Source: Nocardiopsis sp. FR4
GTDB lineage: Bacteria; Actinomycetota; Actinomycetes; Streptosporangiales; Streptosporangiaceae
Length of the DNA: 64,000 bases
Assembly (NCBI RefSeq): GCF_009830945.1
Contig: NZ_ML776454.1
Coordinates: forward strand, 187,240-251,239
Direction: 5' to 3'
The position numbers and the translations under genes were made by a program. Below the pieces are notes generated by a model, which did no database searches, had not been told where the DNA came from, and saw nothing but the letters and a program-made list of their open reading frames with translations. Below, one piece after another: positions 40,908 to 52,895 of this stretch (positions are counted from its first letter, which is position 1; each line of letters begins with the position of its first letter).

Positions 40908-42248
40908 TCAGAGCACCTGACCGGGGTCGGGCACCGGGACGAGGCGGCCGTCGCAGTCGACGTACTCCCAGCGCGGCCCCCGGGCGCACAGGTCGGCGAC
41001 CGCGCCGACCAGGCGGTCCACGTGCTCCCCCGTGGTGCCCACGCCCAGGCTCGCCCGCACCGCCTGCGCGTGGCCCCCGGGCAGCAGGCGCCGGGTGAGC
41101 GGGTGCGCGCAGAACAGTCCGTCGCGCACCCCGATCCCGTACTCGGCGGACAGGGCGGCGGCCAGCAGGTCGGCGGGCAGGCCCTCCACCGTGAACGACA
41201 CGATGCCCACCCGGGGGTGCTCCTCGCCCCACAGGGTCAGCTCGGTGACGCCGTCGATCCCGGCCAGCCCGGCGCGCAGCCGCTCCAGCAGCACCGACTC
41301 GCGGATGTGCAGCAGCTCCTGGGTGGCGGGGGTCAGGGTGTCGCAGGCGGCGGCCAGCGCCACAGCGCCCAGGACGTTGGGACTGCCCGCCTCGTGCCGC
41401 GCGGGCAGGTCGTTCCACACCACGTCGTGCTCGGTGACCAGGCGGGTGGCGCCGCCGCCGGAGAGGTAGGGGGCGGCATCGCGCAGCCAGTCGGCGCGTC
41501 CGGCCAGCACGCCGGAACCGAAGGGGGCGTAGAGCTTGTGGGCGGAGACCGCGACGTAGTCGGCTCCGGTGGCCTCCAGGCTGAAGGGCAGGTGCGGCAC
41601 GTACTGGGCGGCGTCCACCACCACCCGGGCGTCCTCGGCGTGCGCGGCGGCCACGAGCTCCTCCACCGGCCAGATCTCGCCGGTGACGTTGGAGGCGGCG
41701 GTCACGCACAGCAGGCGGGGGCCCTCCGGGGCCGCGCGCAGGGCGGCCCGGGCCGCCTCCACCGCCCGCTCGGGGGTGGCTGGCGGCGGCAGGCGCACCA
41801 CGCGCCCGGCGCGGGCCGCCGGGTGCCCCCACGGCAGCAGGCTGGCGTGGTGCTCGGACTCGAACACCACGACGGTGCAGCCCTCGGGCACCGATCGGGC
41901 CAGCAGGTTGAGGGCGTCGGTGGTGCCGCGCACGAACACGACCGCGTCCGCGGGCCGGGTCCCCAGGAAGCGGGCCGCGCTGCGCCGGGCGCGTTCGTAG
42001 GCCTCGGTGCTGACCCGGGAGTGGTGCCCCGCGCCGCGGTGCACGCTGGCGTAGTAGGGCAGCGCCTCGGCCAGGGCCTCGGCCACCGGGGTCAGGCAGG
42101 GGGCGCTGGCCGCGTAGTCGAAGTTGGCGTACTCCACCCGCTCGCCGGTGACCAGGGGGACGCCCTCGTCGGAGGAGACGACCGTGCACCGGGCGGTGTT
42201 GGCCGAACGCGCCGAACGGGCGGTGTGGATGGGGCTGACAGTGGTCAA
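40908..42248 (-). CDS. Class V aminotransferase (cysteine desulfurase-like, PLP)
   Basis: 446 residues. NFDYAASAPCLTPVAEA, the PLP-binding VVVDAAQYVPHLP (Asp, Gln) and the Schiff-base Lys in SAHKLYAPFGSG define the fold. The Cys-containing loop needed for desulfurases may be the VRDGLFCAHPL segment. The TTG start at 42248 has AGGAGAGG upstream, and that Shine-Dalgarno is locked inside a hairpin downstream of a SAM-IV riboswitch. SAM control suggests a place in sulfur amino acid metabolism. No SUF or ISC partner is adjacent. Confidence 0.87.
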   Translation of the reverse strand: MTTVSPIHTARSARSANTARCTVVSSDEGVPLVTGERVEYANFDYAASAPCLTPVAEALAEALPYYASVHRGAGHHSRVSTEAYERARRSAARFLGTRPADAVVFVRGTTDALNLLARSVPEGCTVVVFESEHHASLLPWGHPAARAGRVVRLPPPATPERAVEAARAALRAAPEGPRLLCVTAASNVTGEIWPVEELVAAAHAEDARVVVDAAQYVPHLPFSLEATGADYVAVSAHKLYAPFGSGVLAGRADWLRDAAPYLSGGGATRLVTEHDVVWNDLPARHEAGSPNVLGAVALAAACDTLTPATQELLHIRESVLLERLRAGLAGIDGVTELTLWGEEHPRVGIVSFTVEGLPADLLAAALSAEYGIGVRDGLFCAHPLTRRLLPGGHAQAVRASLGVGTTGEHVDRLVGAVADLCARGPRWEYVDCDGRLVPVPDPGQVL

Positions 42249-42249
42249 G

Positions 42250-42290
42250 GGACACCTCTCCTACGGGTCGGTGGACCCGCGGAGGTGTCC
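42250..42290 (-). promoter_or_regulatory. Shine-Dalgarno sequestering hairpin
   Basis: Outer arms of nine bases, GGACACCTC (42282-42290 on the minus strand) and GAGGTGTCC (42250-42258), enclose an inner six-base stem CGGGTC/GACCCG. The 3' outer arm contains part of the AGGAGAGG ribosome-binding site of the aminotransferase. An upstream GGACCC (about 42305-42310, minus) can pair with the inner GGGTCC and would open the hairpin. This is a likely translational expression platform. Confidence 0.7.
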
Positions 42291-42337
42291 GGGAACGCCT
42301 CAGGGGTCCGCGCTTGTCCGACACGGTCGTGTCGGGA

Positions 42338-42420
42338 CCTGGTCCTCACCCGGGGCACCCCACCGCGGAAGGAGGGTTGCCGACCAGCGAGCCGGGGCTT
42401 GGCGCTGGTACTCGTGACCT
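42338..42420 (-). promoter_or_regulatory. SAM-IV riboswitch
   Basis: Minus strand reads GGTCACGAGTACCAGCG, CCAAGCCCCGGCTCGCTGG, TCGGCAACCCTCCTTCCGCG, GTGGGGTGCCCCGGGTGAGG, then ACCAGG. This is the SAM-IV consensus as I know it from actinobacteria, with the invariant GGCAACCCTCC and GGGTGCCCCGGGTGA. SAM binding should repress the downstream PLP enzyme. A further CCGACACG/CGTGTCGG hairpin (42318-42335) lies between aptamer and platform. Confidence 0.92.
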
Positions 42421-42633
42421 GCGAGGCAGGGTAGCACAGCCGCCCCGCGCACGTCAGCGGGCCCCCGTGTGGCCCGAACCGCCGCCCCGCTTGACAGCCG
42501 CGGGCCCGCGGGGGACATACTGGTCCCCGCCTGCCCTCACGCCGCGGGTGTCCGGCTTTCCCCGGCCGCCCTCCAGGCGCGAGACTCCAGAGCATCGGAG
42601 TTTTCGCGTGCCCGCGAGCGAGAGGTGTCCACG

Positions 42634-43029
42634 TTGCACGGCGACGACCGTATCCAGCAGGTCTTCCGCAATCCCAGGGTCGTCCTGGTCTCCGGCTACG
42701 CCCGTCTTCCCGACTCGGTGGCGAGCCACTCCCAGTACCAGCGCCTCGGCGTCGTCCTCGCCGTGGACACCGCGGACGGGCGCATCGTCGCCGCGGACAC
42801 CACCCTGCTCACCGACCTGGCCAAGGACTTCTTCCGCGCCCTGGTCGAGGGCTCCTCGGTCACCGAGGACATCGCCGAACTCGTGCGGCGGGTGCAGACG
42901 CGCTACGCGGGCCAGTCCGGGGCCGCGCTGACCACCGCGCTGCGCCGCTGCCTGGAGACCTACTACCAGCTGCGCGAGGGCGACCAGCTGCCCGGCGGAC
43001 CCGACGGCGAGGAGGGGAGGCGGCCGTGA
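42634..43029 (+). CDS. DUF3870-like protein
   Basis: 131 residues from TTG 42634 (GAGAGG eight bases upstream); GTG 42625 is an alternative. VVLVSGYARLPDSVASHSQY, VVLAVDTADGRIVAADTTLLTDL and FFRALVEG match the DUF3870 pattern. The protein is cytoplasmic. Its stop overlaps the CoA-transferase start by four bases, and DUF3870 genes often travel with acyl-CoA enzymes, so a link to that chemistry is likely. No mechanism is known. Confidence 0.65.
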   Translation: MHGDDRIQQVFRNPRVVLVSGYARLPDSVASHSQYQRLGVVLAVDTADGRIVAADTTLLTDLAKDFFRALVEGSSVTEDIAELVRRVQTRYAGQSGAALTTALRRCLETYYQLREGDQLPGGPDGEEGRRP

Positions 43030-44282
43030 GCCGCGATGCCGCACCGGACCCCGGAAACGCCCCGCTGCCGCTGGCGGGCGTGCGCGTCACCGACCTGTCG
43101 CGCGTCCTGGCGGGCCCCTACGCCACCATGCTCCTGGCCGACATGGGCGCCGAGGTGGTCAAGGTCGAACAGCCCGGACGCGGCGACGACACCCGCGCCT
43201 GGGGGCCGCCCTGGGCCGGGCCGGACGGCCCGCAGGGGCACGGCGAGGCGGCCTACTTCCTGTCGGTGAACCGCAACAAGCGCAGCCTGGCCGTGGACCT
43301 GAAGGACCGCGAGGGACTGGCCGCCGTCCAGGACCTGTGCGCGGCCTCCGACGTCGTGATCCAGAACTTCCGGCCCGGCGTGATCGACCGGCTCGGGCTG
43401 GGCTACGCGGCGGTCAGCGCCCGCAACCCCGCGGTCGTGTACTGCTCGGTGAGCGGGTTCGGCCCCGAGCACGAACCCGCCACGCGCCCCGGCTTCGACA
43501 TCGTCGTGCAGGCCGAGAGCGGTCTGATGGCCACCACCGGACCGGCCGAGGGCCCGGCGAGCAAGGTGGGCGTGGCCCTGACCGACGTGCTCACCGGGCT
43601 GAACGCGGCCGTGGGGATCCTCGGCGCGCTCCTGCGGGCCCGCGCGACCGGCCGGGGGGAGAACGTCAGCGTGTCGCTGATCAACTCCACCCTGTCCGGG
43701 CTGGTCAACCTCACCCAGCAGGCGCTGGTCACGGGCACCGAACCGGCCCGGGTGGGCAACGCGCACACCACGATCGTGCCCTACCAGGCCTTTCCCACGG
43801 CGGACGCGGAGATCGTCGTCGCCGCGGGCAACGACGCCCTGTACCAGCGGCTGTGCGCGGCCCTGGGCCGCCCCGACCTGGGCGACGACCCGCGCTACGC
43901 CACCAACCCGGGACGGGTGGCCCACCGGGAGGAGCTGGTCGGCGAACTCACGACGACCCTGCGCTCCCGCGGCGCCGGCCACTGGATGGAGGTGCTCGTG
44001 GCGGCCGGGGTGCCGGTGGGCCGGGTGCGCGGGGTGCTGGACGCGCTGCGCACCGCCCACGCCAGCGGCGACGACGTGCTGCGCACCGTGGAACACCCCA
44101 CCGTCGGGCTCCTCGAACAGGTCCGCGCGGGGTTCCGGCTGGAGGCCAGCCCGCCCCCGCTCACCGCGCCGCCGCTGCTGGGCCAGCACTCCCGGCAGGT
44201 CCTGTCCGAGCTGGGTGTGGACGCGGCGCGCGTGGACGCGATGGTCGCGCGCGGCGCCGTCCAGCAGGCCGACCCGGCCTGA
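43026..44282 (+). CDS. Family III CoA-transferase (CaiB/BaiF)
   Basis: 418 residues. LAGVRVTDLSRVLAGPYATMLLADMGAEVVKVE is the family opening, and the catalytic Asp lies in KVGVALTDVLTG. Moves CoA between carboxylic acids through an aspartyl-CoA thioester. GTG 43026 overlaps the DUF3870 gene (GTGA), and a glutaryl-CoA dehydrogenase-like gene follows. With such a partner, succinyl-CoA:glutarate-type transfer is a reasonable guess. Confidence 0.93.
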   Translation: MSRDAAPDPGNAPLPLAGVRVTDLSRVLAGPYATMLLADMGAEVVKVEQPGRGDDTRAWGPPWAGPDGPQGHGEAAYFLSVNRNKRSLAVDLKDREGLAAVQDLCAASDVVIQNFRPGVIDRLGLGYAAVSARNPAVVYCSVSGFGPEHEPATRPGFDIVVQAESGLMATTGPAEGPASKVGVALTDVLTGLNAAVGILGALLRARATGRGENVSVSLINSTLSGLVNLTQQALVTGTEPARVGNAHTTIVPYQAFPTADAEIVVAAGNDALYQRLCAALGRPDLGDDPRYATNPGRVAHREELVGELTTTLRSRGAGHWMEVLVAAGVPVGRVRGVLDALRTAHASGDDVLRTVEHPTVGLLEQVRAGFRLEASPPPLTAPPLLGQHSRQVLSELGVDAARVDAMVARGAVQQADPA

Positions 44283-44376
44283 CCCCGGTCCGCACCGGGC
44301 CCGCGCACCGCCCCCGCCTCCTCCCGCCCGTATCCTTCGGCCGCAACGGCCGACCGCACCAGAAGGGACCCTGACC

Positions 44377-45567
44377 ATGAGCGACTCCCGCAGGCCCGCC
44401 GCACCGGACCCGCACGACTTCCTGGCCGTGGACGCCGACCTGTCCGACACCGAGCGCGACGTCCGCGACGCCGTGCGCGGCTTCGCCACCCGCGAGCTGC
44501 TGCCGAACGTCGCCGACTGGTTCGAGGCGGGCACGCTGCCCGACCCGCGCGGCCTGGCCAGGGCCTTCGGCGACCTCGGGGTCCTGGGCATGCACCTGGA
44601 GGGGTACGGCTGCGGCGGTTCCAGCGCGGTCGCCTACGGCCTGGCCTGCCGCGAGCTGGAGGCCGTCGACTCGGGGTTGCGCAGCTTCGTGTCGGTGCAG
44701 GGCTCGCTGGCGATGGCGGCCATCCACAAGTTCGGCTCCGAGGAGCAGAAGCGGGAGTGGCTGCCCCGGATGGCCGCGGGCGAGGCGATCGGCTGCTTCG
44801 GGCTGACCGAGCCCGACTCCGGCTCGGACCCGGGCTCCATGCGCACCCGCGCCCGCCGGGACGGCGCGGACTGGGTGCTCAACGGCACCAAGATGTGGAT
44901 CACCAACGGGTCCGTGGCCGACGTGGCGGTGGTCTGGGCCGCCACCGAGGAGGGGATCCGCGGGTTCGTGGTGCCCGCCGGCGCCCCCGGGTTCTCCGCC
45001 AACGTCATCCACCGGAAGCTGTCGCTGCGCGCCTCCATCACCTCCGAACTGGTGCTGGAGGACGTACGGCTGCCCGGAGACGCGCTGCTGCCCGCCTCCC
45101 GCGGGCTCGGTTCCCCCCTGTCCTGCCTGAACGAGGCCCGTTACGGCATCGTGTGGGGCGTGGCGGGCGCGGCCCGCGCCTGCTACGAGGCGGCCCTGGA
45201 GTACGCGCTCAGCCGCGAGCAGTTCGGCCGGCCCATCGCCGGGTTCCAGCTCACCCAGCGCAAGCTCGCCGACATGGTGGTGGACGTCAACCACGCCAAC
45301 ATGACGGCGCTGCGCATCGGCCGTCTCAAGGACGAGGGCGCGTGCCACCACAACCACGTGAGCTTCGGCAAGTTCTCGTGCGTGGCCGCCGCCCAGCGGG
45401 TGGCCAGCGCGGCGCGGTCGGTGCACGGCGCCAACGGCATCACCCTGGAGTACCCCGTGATGCGGCACATGGTGAACCTGGAGACGGTCGCCACCTACGA
45501 GGGCACCGAGGAGATCCACGCGCTCAGCATCGGCCAGGCGGTGACGGGGGTCTCGGCGTTCCGTTAG
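44377..45567 (+). CDS. gcdH: Acyl-CoA dehydrogenase, glutaryl-CoA dehydrogenase type
   Basis: 396 residues. FAD-binding FGLTEPDSGSDPGSM and WITNGSVADV, the domain IVWGVAGAARACYEAALEYALSREQFG and the catalytic Glu in YEGTEEIHALSIGQAVTG all fit glutaryl-CoA dehydrogenase, which oxidises and decarboxylates glutaryl-CoA to crotonyl-CoA in lysine and tryptophan breakdown. ATG 44377 has AAGGGA upstream. It lies 94 bases after the CoA-transferase and likely shares its operon; a terminator follows. Confidence 0.85.
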   Translation: MSDSRRPAAPDPHDFLAVDADLSDTERDVRDAVRGFATRELLPNVADWFEAGTLPDPRGLARAFGDLGVLGMHLEGYGCGGSSAVAYGLACRELEAVDSGLRSFVSVQGSLAMAAIHKFGSEEQKREWLPRMAAGEAIGCFGLTEPDSGSDPGSMRTRARRDGADWVLNGTKMWITNGSVADVAVVWAATEEGIRGFVVPAGAPGFSANVIHRKLSLRASITSELVLEDVRLPGDALLPASRGLGSPLSCLNEARYGIVWGVAGAARACYEAALEYALSREQFGRPIAGFQLTQRKLADMVVDVNHANMTALRIGRLKDEGACHHNHVSFGKFSCVAAAQRVASAARSVHGANGITLEYPVMRHMVNLETVATYEGTEEIHALSIGQAVTGVSAFR

Positions 45568-45575
45568 GCGCGGAC

Positions 45576-45619
45576 GGGGAGGGGTCCGGGCGGGACGCGC
45601 CGGGGCGCCACCCCTCCCC
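45576..45619 (+). terminator. Terminator after the acyl-CoA dehydrogenase operon
   Basis: Perfect ten-base arms GGGGAGGGGT (45576-45585) and ACCCCTCCCC (45610-45619), with GC-rich inner pairing, nine bases after the stop. Confidence 0.65.
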
Positions 45620-45683
45620 CAGGTGCCGTCGGCCGCGCACAAGCACCACAATGGGGAGCATCCGAGCGAGGGAGTTGCCGAGA

Positions 45684-46151
45684 ATGGGGAACGAGCCGAC
45701 GAAGCGGTTCGAGATGACGCGGCTGCGGCGGACCGCCAACGCCTTCGTCAGCGGCTTCGTCAAGTACGGGGTGTGCACGCCCGAGATGCACCTGCTCACC
45801 ACGCGCGGGCGCAGGTCTGGCTTCCTGCGCACCATCCCGCTCAGTGTGGTGGACAGCGACCGCGGACGCTTCCTGGTCTCCCCCTACGGGGAGACGGACT
45901 GGGTCCGCAACCTGCGCGAGGACGGCTTCGCGACGCTGCGCCAGGGTGGCTGGATCGAACTGGTCAGCGTGCGCGAACTGGGCGCCGAGGAGGCCGCCCC
46001 GGTGCTGCGGGAGTACGTGAACCACCCGCGGGCCGCCGTGGTGGGGCCCTACTTCGAGGCCCCGCCGGACGCCCCGGACGAGGCGTTCGCGGCCGAGGCC
46101 GACCGCCACCCGGTCTTCGCGATCGTGCGTTCGACCACGATCCGCATCTGA
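45684..46151 (+). CDS. F420-dependent nitroreductase-family (Ddn-like) protein
   Basis: 155 residues, split beta-barrel. HLLTTRGRRSGFLRTIPLSV, YGETDWVRNLREDG and the C-terminal HPVFAIVR are the marks of deazaflavin-dependent Ddn/FDOR-A proteins, which use coenzyme F420. The role (quinone, nitro or other reduction) cannot be told from sequence. ATG 45684. Convergent with rel. Confidence 0.88.
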   Translation: MGNEPTKRFEMTRLRRTANAFVSGFVKYGVCTPEMHLLTTRGRRSGFLRTIPLSVVDSDRGRFLVSPYGETDWVRNLREDGFATLRQGGWIELVSVRELGAEEAAPVLREYVNHPRAAVVGPYFEAPPDAPDEAFAAEADRHPVFAIVRSTTIRI

Positions 46152-46162
46152 CCGGCGGGCCG

Positions 46163-46184
46163 CGGGTGCCCGCTCGGGCGCCCG
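46163..46184. terminator. Hairpin between convergent ddn-like gene and rel
   Basis: Ten-base arms CGGGTGCCCG and CGGGCGCCCG with one T-G wobble and a minimal loop, between the two stops. Confidence 0.5.
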
Positions 46185-46195
46185 GGGCCGCCCCC

Positions 46196-48652
<2,457 letters not shown>

Positions 48653-48849
48653 GCCTACCTCCCGCGGATCCTCCCGGTCGCGCGGGCGCCGTCAGCGCCG
48701 CCCGGCTCCACCGGTGCACGTGCGTGTCATCTGGGCCAGTCGTGACATGGCCGCCGCGGTACCCCTCCCACCAGTCTAGGTGGGACCGGTCCCGCACGGG
48801 CCGGGCCGGGGCCCGCCGCCCCCACCGCGCCCGGTGGGTGTGACGCAGG

Positions 48850-48874
48850 CCACCAGGGGTGTCACCCCAGGTGG
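48850..48874 (-). terminator. Terminator between apt and rel
   Basis: Eleven-base arms (48850-48860 and 48864-48874) with one A/A mismatch around GTC, 80 bases after the apt stop on the minus strand. In the 301-base gap it is followed by TAGACT (minus strand, about 48773-48778), a possible -10 for rel. Confidence 0.65.
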
Positions 48875-48953
48875 TGGAGTACGTCAACGATGACGGGCCG
48901 GTACGCATTCCCTGCGGGGGAGGGCGCTCCGGTGGTGGCGCGGATCGGCGGAC

Positions 48954-49508
48954 TCAGACCGAGAGGAGGGTGTGCGGCTCCACGTCGGGCATCTTCTCGC
49001 GCCCCCGGAGCGCTCGCAGCTCCATGAGGACCGAGAATCCTACGACCGTACCACCCGCCTTGCGGACCAGGTCCACCGCGGCCCTGCCGGTACCGCCCGT
49101 GGCGAGGACGTCGTCCACGATCAGCACACGGCTGCCCGCGGTGACCGCGTCGGCGTGGATCTCGACGGTCGCGGTGCCGTACTCCAGATCATAGGCCTGG
49201 CCGATGGTCCGCGAGGGCAGTTTCCCGGCTTTGCGCGCGGGGACGAAGCCGGCGCCCAGCGCCATGGCCACCGGGGCGCCGAAGATGAACCCGCGGGCCT
49301 CCAGTCCGAGGACGTGGTCCACCCCCGCCCCGAGGAAGGGCGCGGCCAGGCCGTCGACCGCCGCGGCGAAGGCCTCCCGGGAGTTGAGCAGCGGCGTGAT
49401 GTCCTTGAACAGGACGCCGGGGTGCGGGAAGTCCGGGATGTCGCGGATGTGCGCCTGGAGCAGCGCGGAGGTCGAGGCGGCGTCCGCGGTCGCGGTGTCG
49501 TCGGGCAT
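48954..49508 (-). CDS. apt: Adenine phosphoribosyltransferase
   Basis: 184 residues. Salvages adenine to AMP with PRPP. FPHPGVLFKDITPLL, GLEARGFIFGAPVA and the PRPP motif VLIVDDVLATGGT are intact. ATG 49508 starts it; the frame upstream overlaps yajC and is not conserved. It sits directly next to yajC, where secD and secF are found in Streptomyces. Confidence 0.95.
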   Translation of the reverse strand: MPDDTATADAASTSALLQAHIRDIPDFPHPGVLFKDITPLLNSREAFAAAVDGLAAPFLGAGVDHVLGLEARGFIFGAPVAMALGAGFVPARKAGKLPSRTIGQAYDLEYGTATVEIHADAVTAGSRVLIVDDVLATGGTGRAAVDLVRKAGGTVVGFSVLMELRALRGREKMPDVEPHTLLSV

Positions 49509-49666
49509 GTCGGGTGGCACCTTCTGGGTTCTGCTGGAGTCGGGGTCGGGGGCCGGACACGGCGGTACCGGCCCCGCGGGGCCGGTACCGAAGTCTGCGG
49601 GCCGAAGGCGGCCTCGGCCGTTCCCGCGGATCCCCGGGGGACGCGGGAGGAGCGGCGGCGAGCGCC

Positions 49667-50032
49667 CTAGTCCTTGGGCTTGTCGTCGTCGCCGAAGTCG
49701 GGGCGGTCCTCCACCGGTGTGTCGTCGGCGGGCGGGGTGATCACCTCGCCGACGCCGGCCTTGAGCATGCGGATGCGGGTGCCGGGCGCGATCTCCAGCA
49801 GGACCTCCTGCTCGTGGATCTCCACGACCGTGGCGAAGATGCCGGCCTTGGTCATCACCTCGACGCCGGGGACCAGGGAGTTGTGCATCTGCGCCTCCTG
49901 CTGACGCCGCTTCTGGTTCGGACGCCAGAACAGCAGCCAGAACACCAGGATGATCAGCAGGAACGGGAACAGCATGCCGAGAAGACCGCCCGTGGGCTCT
50001 CCTTCGGCTGCGAGGTGGTAAAGGCCCTGCAC
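49667..50032 (-). CDS. yajC: Preprotein translocase accessory subunit YajC
   Basis: 121 residues from GTG 50032, supported by AGGAAGGA six bases upstream. One membrane helix (about residues 16-37), then FWRPNQKRRQQEAQMHNSLVPG and the conserved soluble part (KAGIFATVVEIHEQEVLLEIAPGTRIRM), with an acidic tail. YajC works with SecDF-YidC, but no secD or secF follows here; the next gene is apt. Confidence 0.9.
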   Translation of the reverse strand: MQGLYHLAAEGEPTGGLLGMLFPFLLIILVFWLLFWRPNQKRRQQEAQMHNSLVPGVEVMTKAGIFATVVEIHEQEVLLEIAPGTRIRMLKAGVGEVITPPADDTPVEDRPDFGDDDKPKD

Positions 50033-50347
50033 GGGGCGTCCTTCCTGACGTTTCGTCATGTGGCCGACGGCTGTCGGCTCGGACACCGCGACGGCCACCT
50101 TCTCTGCGTCGGCTCCGCAGTGGTCGGAGCCGTACCCGGCACGTACAACGCGCTGGAGGTCCGACTCGTTCCGCCACGAACGACACGTACGGAGCTTTGC
50201 CCCGTATCGGTGGGTTTGAGCTCAGCTTACGTGGCATCGATCACCGATAACCCACCGGCCGAGGTCGGAGTGTTAACGGTTCGGCGCCGGTTGCCGCGAC
50301 CCATCACCCATTGTGCCCCTCCGGGAGCCCCGTGTCAGCGGCGCAGC
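50033..50347 (-). promoter_or_regulatory. Leader region of yajC with overlapping inverted repeats
   Basis: 315 bases without a supportable gene between ruvB and yajC. Around 50205-50257 one left arm can pair two ways: TATCGGTG (50205-50212) with CACCGATA (50242-50249), or CGGTGGGTT (50208-50216) with AACCCACCG (50249-50257). These are exclusive hairpins or an operator pair, in an AT-richer patch likely to hold the yajC promoter. Confidence 0.45.
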
Positions 50348-51457
<1,110 letters not shown>

Positions 51458-51472
51458 GGGTCTTCCCCTTTC

Positions 51473-52093
51473 CTAGGCGCGGCTGAGCCTGCGCAGGGCA
51501 CTGCGCAGCAGGACGGCGACGTCGGTGGTCTCCTCGGCCTCGGCGGCCACGGCCGCGGCGGCGGCCTCGGCGTCCTTGGCCGACCAGCCGAGGTTGACCA
51601 GGCCGGAGACCACCTGGCCGCGCCAGGCGCCGTCGGGCCCGCCCGGGGCGGCCGCGTCCCCGGTACCGGGCGGGGTGCCGTCGGTGAGCACGGGGGCGTC
51701 GAGCCTGCCGCGCAGTTCCAGGACGATGCGCTGGGCGCCCTTCTTGCCGATGCCGGGCACCCGGGTCAGGGCCGCGGTGTCCTCGGTGGACACGGCGTGG
51801 CGCAGGCTGGCGGGGCTGTGCACGGACAGCATGGCCAGGGCCAGGCGGGGGCCGACCCCCGAGGCGGTCTGCAGCTGCTCGAACAGGTGCCGCTCGTCGT
51901 CGTCGGCGAAGCCGAACAGCGTCAGGGACTCCTCGCGGACCACGAGGCTGGTGGCGAGGGTACCGGTCTCTCCCACGTGCAGGCGGGACAGGGCCGAGGG
52001 GGTGCACTGCACGGTCATGCCGACCCCGCCGACGTCGATCACGGCGGTGGCGGCGCCGCGCGCGGCCACCCGGCCGGTGAGGAACGCGATCAT
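51473..52093 (-). CDS. ruvA: Holliday junction DNA-binding protein RuvA
   Basis: 206 residues. OB-fold domain, two helix-hairpin-helix motifs (SGVGPRLALAML and PGIGKKGAQRIVLEL) and domain III for RuvB contact. Holds the four-way junction square-planar. It lies between ruvC and ruvB in the standard operon. Confidence 0.96.
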   Translation of the reverse strand: MIAFLTGRVAARGAATAVIDVGGVGMTVQCTPSALSRLHVGETGTLATSLVVREESLTLFGFADDDERHLFEQLQTASGVGPRLALAMLSVHSPASLRHAVSTEDTAALTRVPGIGKKGAQRIVLELRGRLDAPVLTDGTPPGTGDAAAPGGPDGAWRGQVVSGLVNLGWSAKDAEAAAAAVAAEAEETTDVAVLLRSALRRLSRA

Positions 52094-52144
52094 CTCCTGT
52101 GGGGCACCGGTGGCGGTGCCCGTCTCCTTCCTGGGGGCGGGGCG

Positions 52145-52693
52145 CTACCTGCCGCGACCGCGGCGGGCCAGTTCCACCTTGCGTGCGAAGTCCTGCTGGG
52201 CCTGCGCGACGCGGGCCTGGGCCCCGCCGCGCCAGATGTGGCAGATGGCCAGGGCGACGGCGTCGGCCGCGTCGGCGGGTTTGGGCGGCCCGTCCAGACC
52301 GAGGATACGCGCCACCATGGTGCCCACCTGGGCCTTGTCGGCGCGGCCGCTGCCGGTGATGGCCGCCTTGGCCTCGCTGGGGGTGTGCAGGGCCACGGGC
52401 AGGCCGCGGCGGGCCGCGCAGACCAGGGCGATGCCGCTGGCCTGGGCGGTGCCCATGACGGTGCTGAGGTTGTGCTGGGCGAAGACCCGCTCCACCGCGA
52501 CCGCGTCGGGCCGGTAGCGGTCCAGCCACTCCTCGATGCCGCGCTCGATGCCCAGGAGGCGCTGGGGGAGGTCGGTGTCGGCGCTGGTGCGGACGGCGTC
52601 GGCGCCGAGCAGGGCGAGCGGGCGGCCGATGGCACCCTCCACCGCGGCCACTCCGCACCGGGTCAGCCCCGGGTCGATCCCCAACACGCGCAC
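52145..52693 (-). CDS. ruvC: Crossover junction endonuclease RuvC
   Basis: 182 residues from GTG 52693 (GGAGAGG eight bases upstream). RNase H-like fold; the acidic active site is visible in [17 protein letters not shown] and the C-terminal [12 protein letters not shown]. Resolves Holliday junctions. First gene of ruvCAB. Confidence 0.95.
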   Translation of the reverse strand: MRVLGIDPGLTRCGVAAVEGAIGRPLALLGADAVRTSADTDLPQRLLGIERGIEEWLDRYRPDAVAVERVFAQHNLSTVMGTAQASGIALVCAARRGLPVALHTPSEAKAAITGSGRADKAQVGTMVARILGLDGPPKPADAADAVALAICHIWRGGAQARVAQAQQDFARKVELARRGRGR

Positions 52694-52895
52694 GCGCCCC
52701 ACCTCTCCTCGAACGCCAGTTCGCACCCATGCTAGCGGGGGGCACCGACCCCCGCGGCTGCCCGACCGGGCGTGTCGGCCGGCCGCGGGACCGGCTCCGT
52801 CCCGGCGGCACCCCGCCCCCACCCTGCCATCCCCGGCGGCGTTGCGGGCCGCTCCCGCCAGGCGCACCCCGGAAGGCGAGCGCCCACGACGCGTC

